From positions 21,422 to 85,421 of the forward strand of contig JAVVVD010000007.1 in NCBI GenBank assembly GCA_036652795.1: a stretch of 64,000 nt of DNA, in the 5' to 3' direction. This document shows positions 63,529 through 64,000 of this stretch, piece after piece. Under the pieces are notes generated by a model. It was not told the origin of the DNA, did no database searches, and saw only the letters and a list, made by a program, of their open reading frames with translations. The stretch is from JAVVVD01 sp036652795 (lineage in GTDB: Bacteria > Bacillota > Clostridia > Christensenellales > CAG-138). How positions within the stretch are numbered: the first letter of the stretch is position 1; every line of letters starts with the position of its first letter. Position numbers and translations under genes: made by a program.

Positions 63529-64000
63529 ATGCCTGATTACCGCAAACACAGTGGCCGCAATGAAGACGGCGGCCAACCCGTAACCTTCCGCGATGGCCAG
63601 CCCGTCCATGACAAGGCTACGGGCAGCTCAACACATGAGGAGGTGCCCACAAAGCGCGTTCCGGCCGGCAACCGGCCCGCGGGCGGTGCGCCATCCTACA
63701 ATAAGAATAAACCCGCCTATGGCGGTGCAAAGCGCACCTATGGCGATAAACCAGCCTATAGCGGTGCAAAGCGCACATATGGCGATAAGCCAGCCTACGG
63801 CGATGGTGCAAAGCGCACATATGGCGATAAGCCAGCCTACGGTGATGGTGCAAAGCGCACCTATGGCGATAAACCCGCTTATGGTGATGGTGCAAAGCGC
63901 ACCTATGGCGATAAGCCAGCCTATGGCGATGGCGCAAAGCGCACCTATGGCGATAAGCCAGACTTCGGAGGAGCCCACCTCAGCACAGCAGGCGAGACCG
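63529..64000 (+). CDS. Repeat-rich basic protein, cut by window end; possible RlmB N-terminus
   Basis: Open frame of at least 157 codons running off the window. GAGGA stands before the ATG, ten bases after thyX. The first ~60 residues are polar and disordered (PDYRKHSGRNEDGG). Residues 62-143 are six tandem units of 13-14 residues (AYGDGAKRTYGDKP type), rich in Lys, Arg, Tyr and Gly. By synteny the next gene after mrnC-thyX is usually rlmB, a 2'-O-ribose rRNA methyltransferase, and this could be its disordered N-terminal extension. Not provable here. Confidence 0.65.
   Translation, partial: MPDYRKHSGRNEDGGQPVTFRDGQPVHDKATGSSTHEEVPTKRVPAGNRPAGGAPSYNKNKPAYGGAKRTYGDKPAYSGAKRTYGDKPAYGDGAKRTYGDKPAYGDGAKRTYGDKPAYGDGAKRTYGDKPAYGDGAKRTYGDKPDFGGAHLSTAGET
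63712..63957 (+). repeat. In-frame tandem repeats, 39 then 42 bp
   Basis: Two 39-bp units are followed by four 42-bp units, differing mainly at third codon positions (for example GATAAA/GATAAG, TAT/TAC). The extra codon (GAT) enters from the third unit. They code for the repeat part of the last frame. Confidence 0.9.

Noticed and set aside
63712..63957. CRISPR-like array
   Set aside because: Units are head-to-tail without spacers and keep one reading frame; they are coding repeats.

Overview
This window reads as chromosomal core sequence from an anaerobic, amino-acid-fermenting Bacillota (Clostridia-type) bacterium of moderate GC content. The evidence is Firmicutes gene order (rpsF-ssb-rpsR, yybS-gdpP-rplI-dnaB, dusB-greA-lysS, mrnC-thyX), AGGAGG ribosome sites, housekeeping promoters of the TTGACA/TATAAT type, and a complete oxidative ornithine fermentation operon. 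An uncultured gut or sediment clostridium (for example Christensenellales-like) would fit, but that placement is a guess. I see no phage, insertion sequence, CRISPR, tRNA or rRNA gene.

Layout. 0-6 kb: dnaB, rplI, gdpP and yybS, then rpsR, ssb and rpsF, all on the minus strand. 6-12.4 kb: gltX, glnS, a PrdX-like deacylase, rlmH, a YycJ-like hydrolase and a split chromate transporter. 12.5-28.3 kb: a mixed-strand accessory block with a rubredoxin-like flavoprotein, a lipoprotein, two LytR-CpsA-Psr enzymes, GltS and YfcC transporters, a PlsC fusion, an aldo/keto reductase, a HAD enzyme, a Pit phosphate transporter with its DUF47 partner, an M20 peptidase and an HD protein. 28.4-34.9 kb: a DRE-TIM synthase that may be Re-citrate synthase, then a livKHMGF branched-chain amino acid ABC transporter preceded by a tiny membrane protein. 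35-47.1 kb: the ornithine operon ord-eamA-ortA-ortB-oraS-oraE-glmL-orr, followed by argF, alr and an alpha/beta hydrolase. 47.2-50 kb: a coiled-coil membrane protein and a large lipoprotein with RCC1-like repeats, a dockerin-like loop and a class B sortase domain. 50-57.3 kb: lysS, greA, dusB, a membrane-anchored protein, rplL, rplJ (with an L10 attenuator), rplA, rplK, nusG, secE and rpmG. 57.5-58.4 kb: an unknown protein on the minus strand. 58.5-64 kb: NUDIX, DUF1461, tsaD, cwlD, mrnC, thyX and the start of a repeat-rich reading frame, all on the plus strand.

How it fits together. The ornithine operon turns L-ornithine into D-ornithine, 2,4-diaminopentanoate, 2-amino-4-oxopentanoate and finally acetyl-CoA plus alanine. 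An EamA permease, ornithine carbamoyltransferase and alanine racemase sit in the same gene run. With the liv transporter, GltS, YfcC and the peptidase they suggest an amino-acid-based economy. Gene orientation is mostly minus up to 58.4 kb and entirely plus after it. A cluster of DnaA-box-like nonamers lies at 61.1-61.2 kb in the only intergenic gap over 300 bp. Together these make a replication-origin-like locus that deserves checking. Most start codons below were moved inward from the longest open frame, using ribosome binding sites, promoters or family length.
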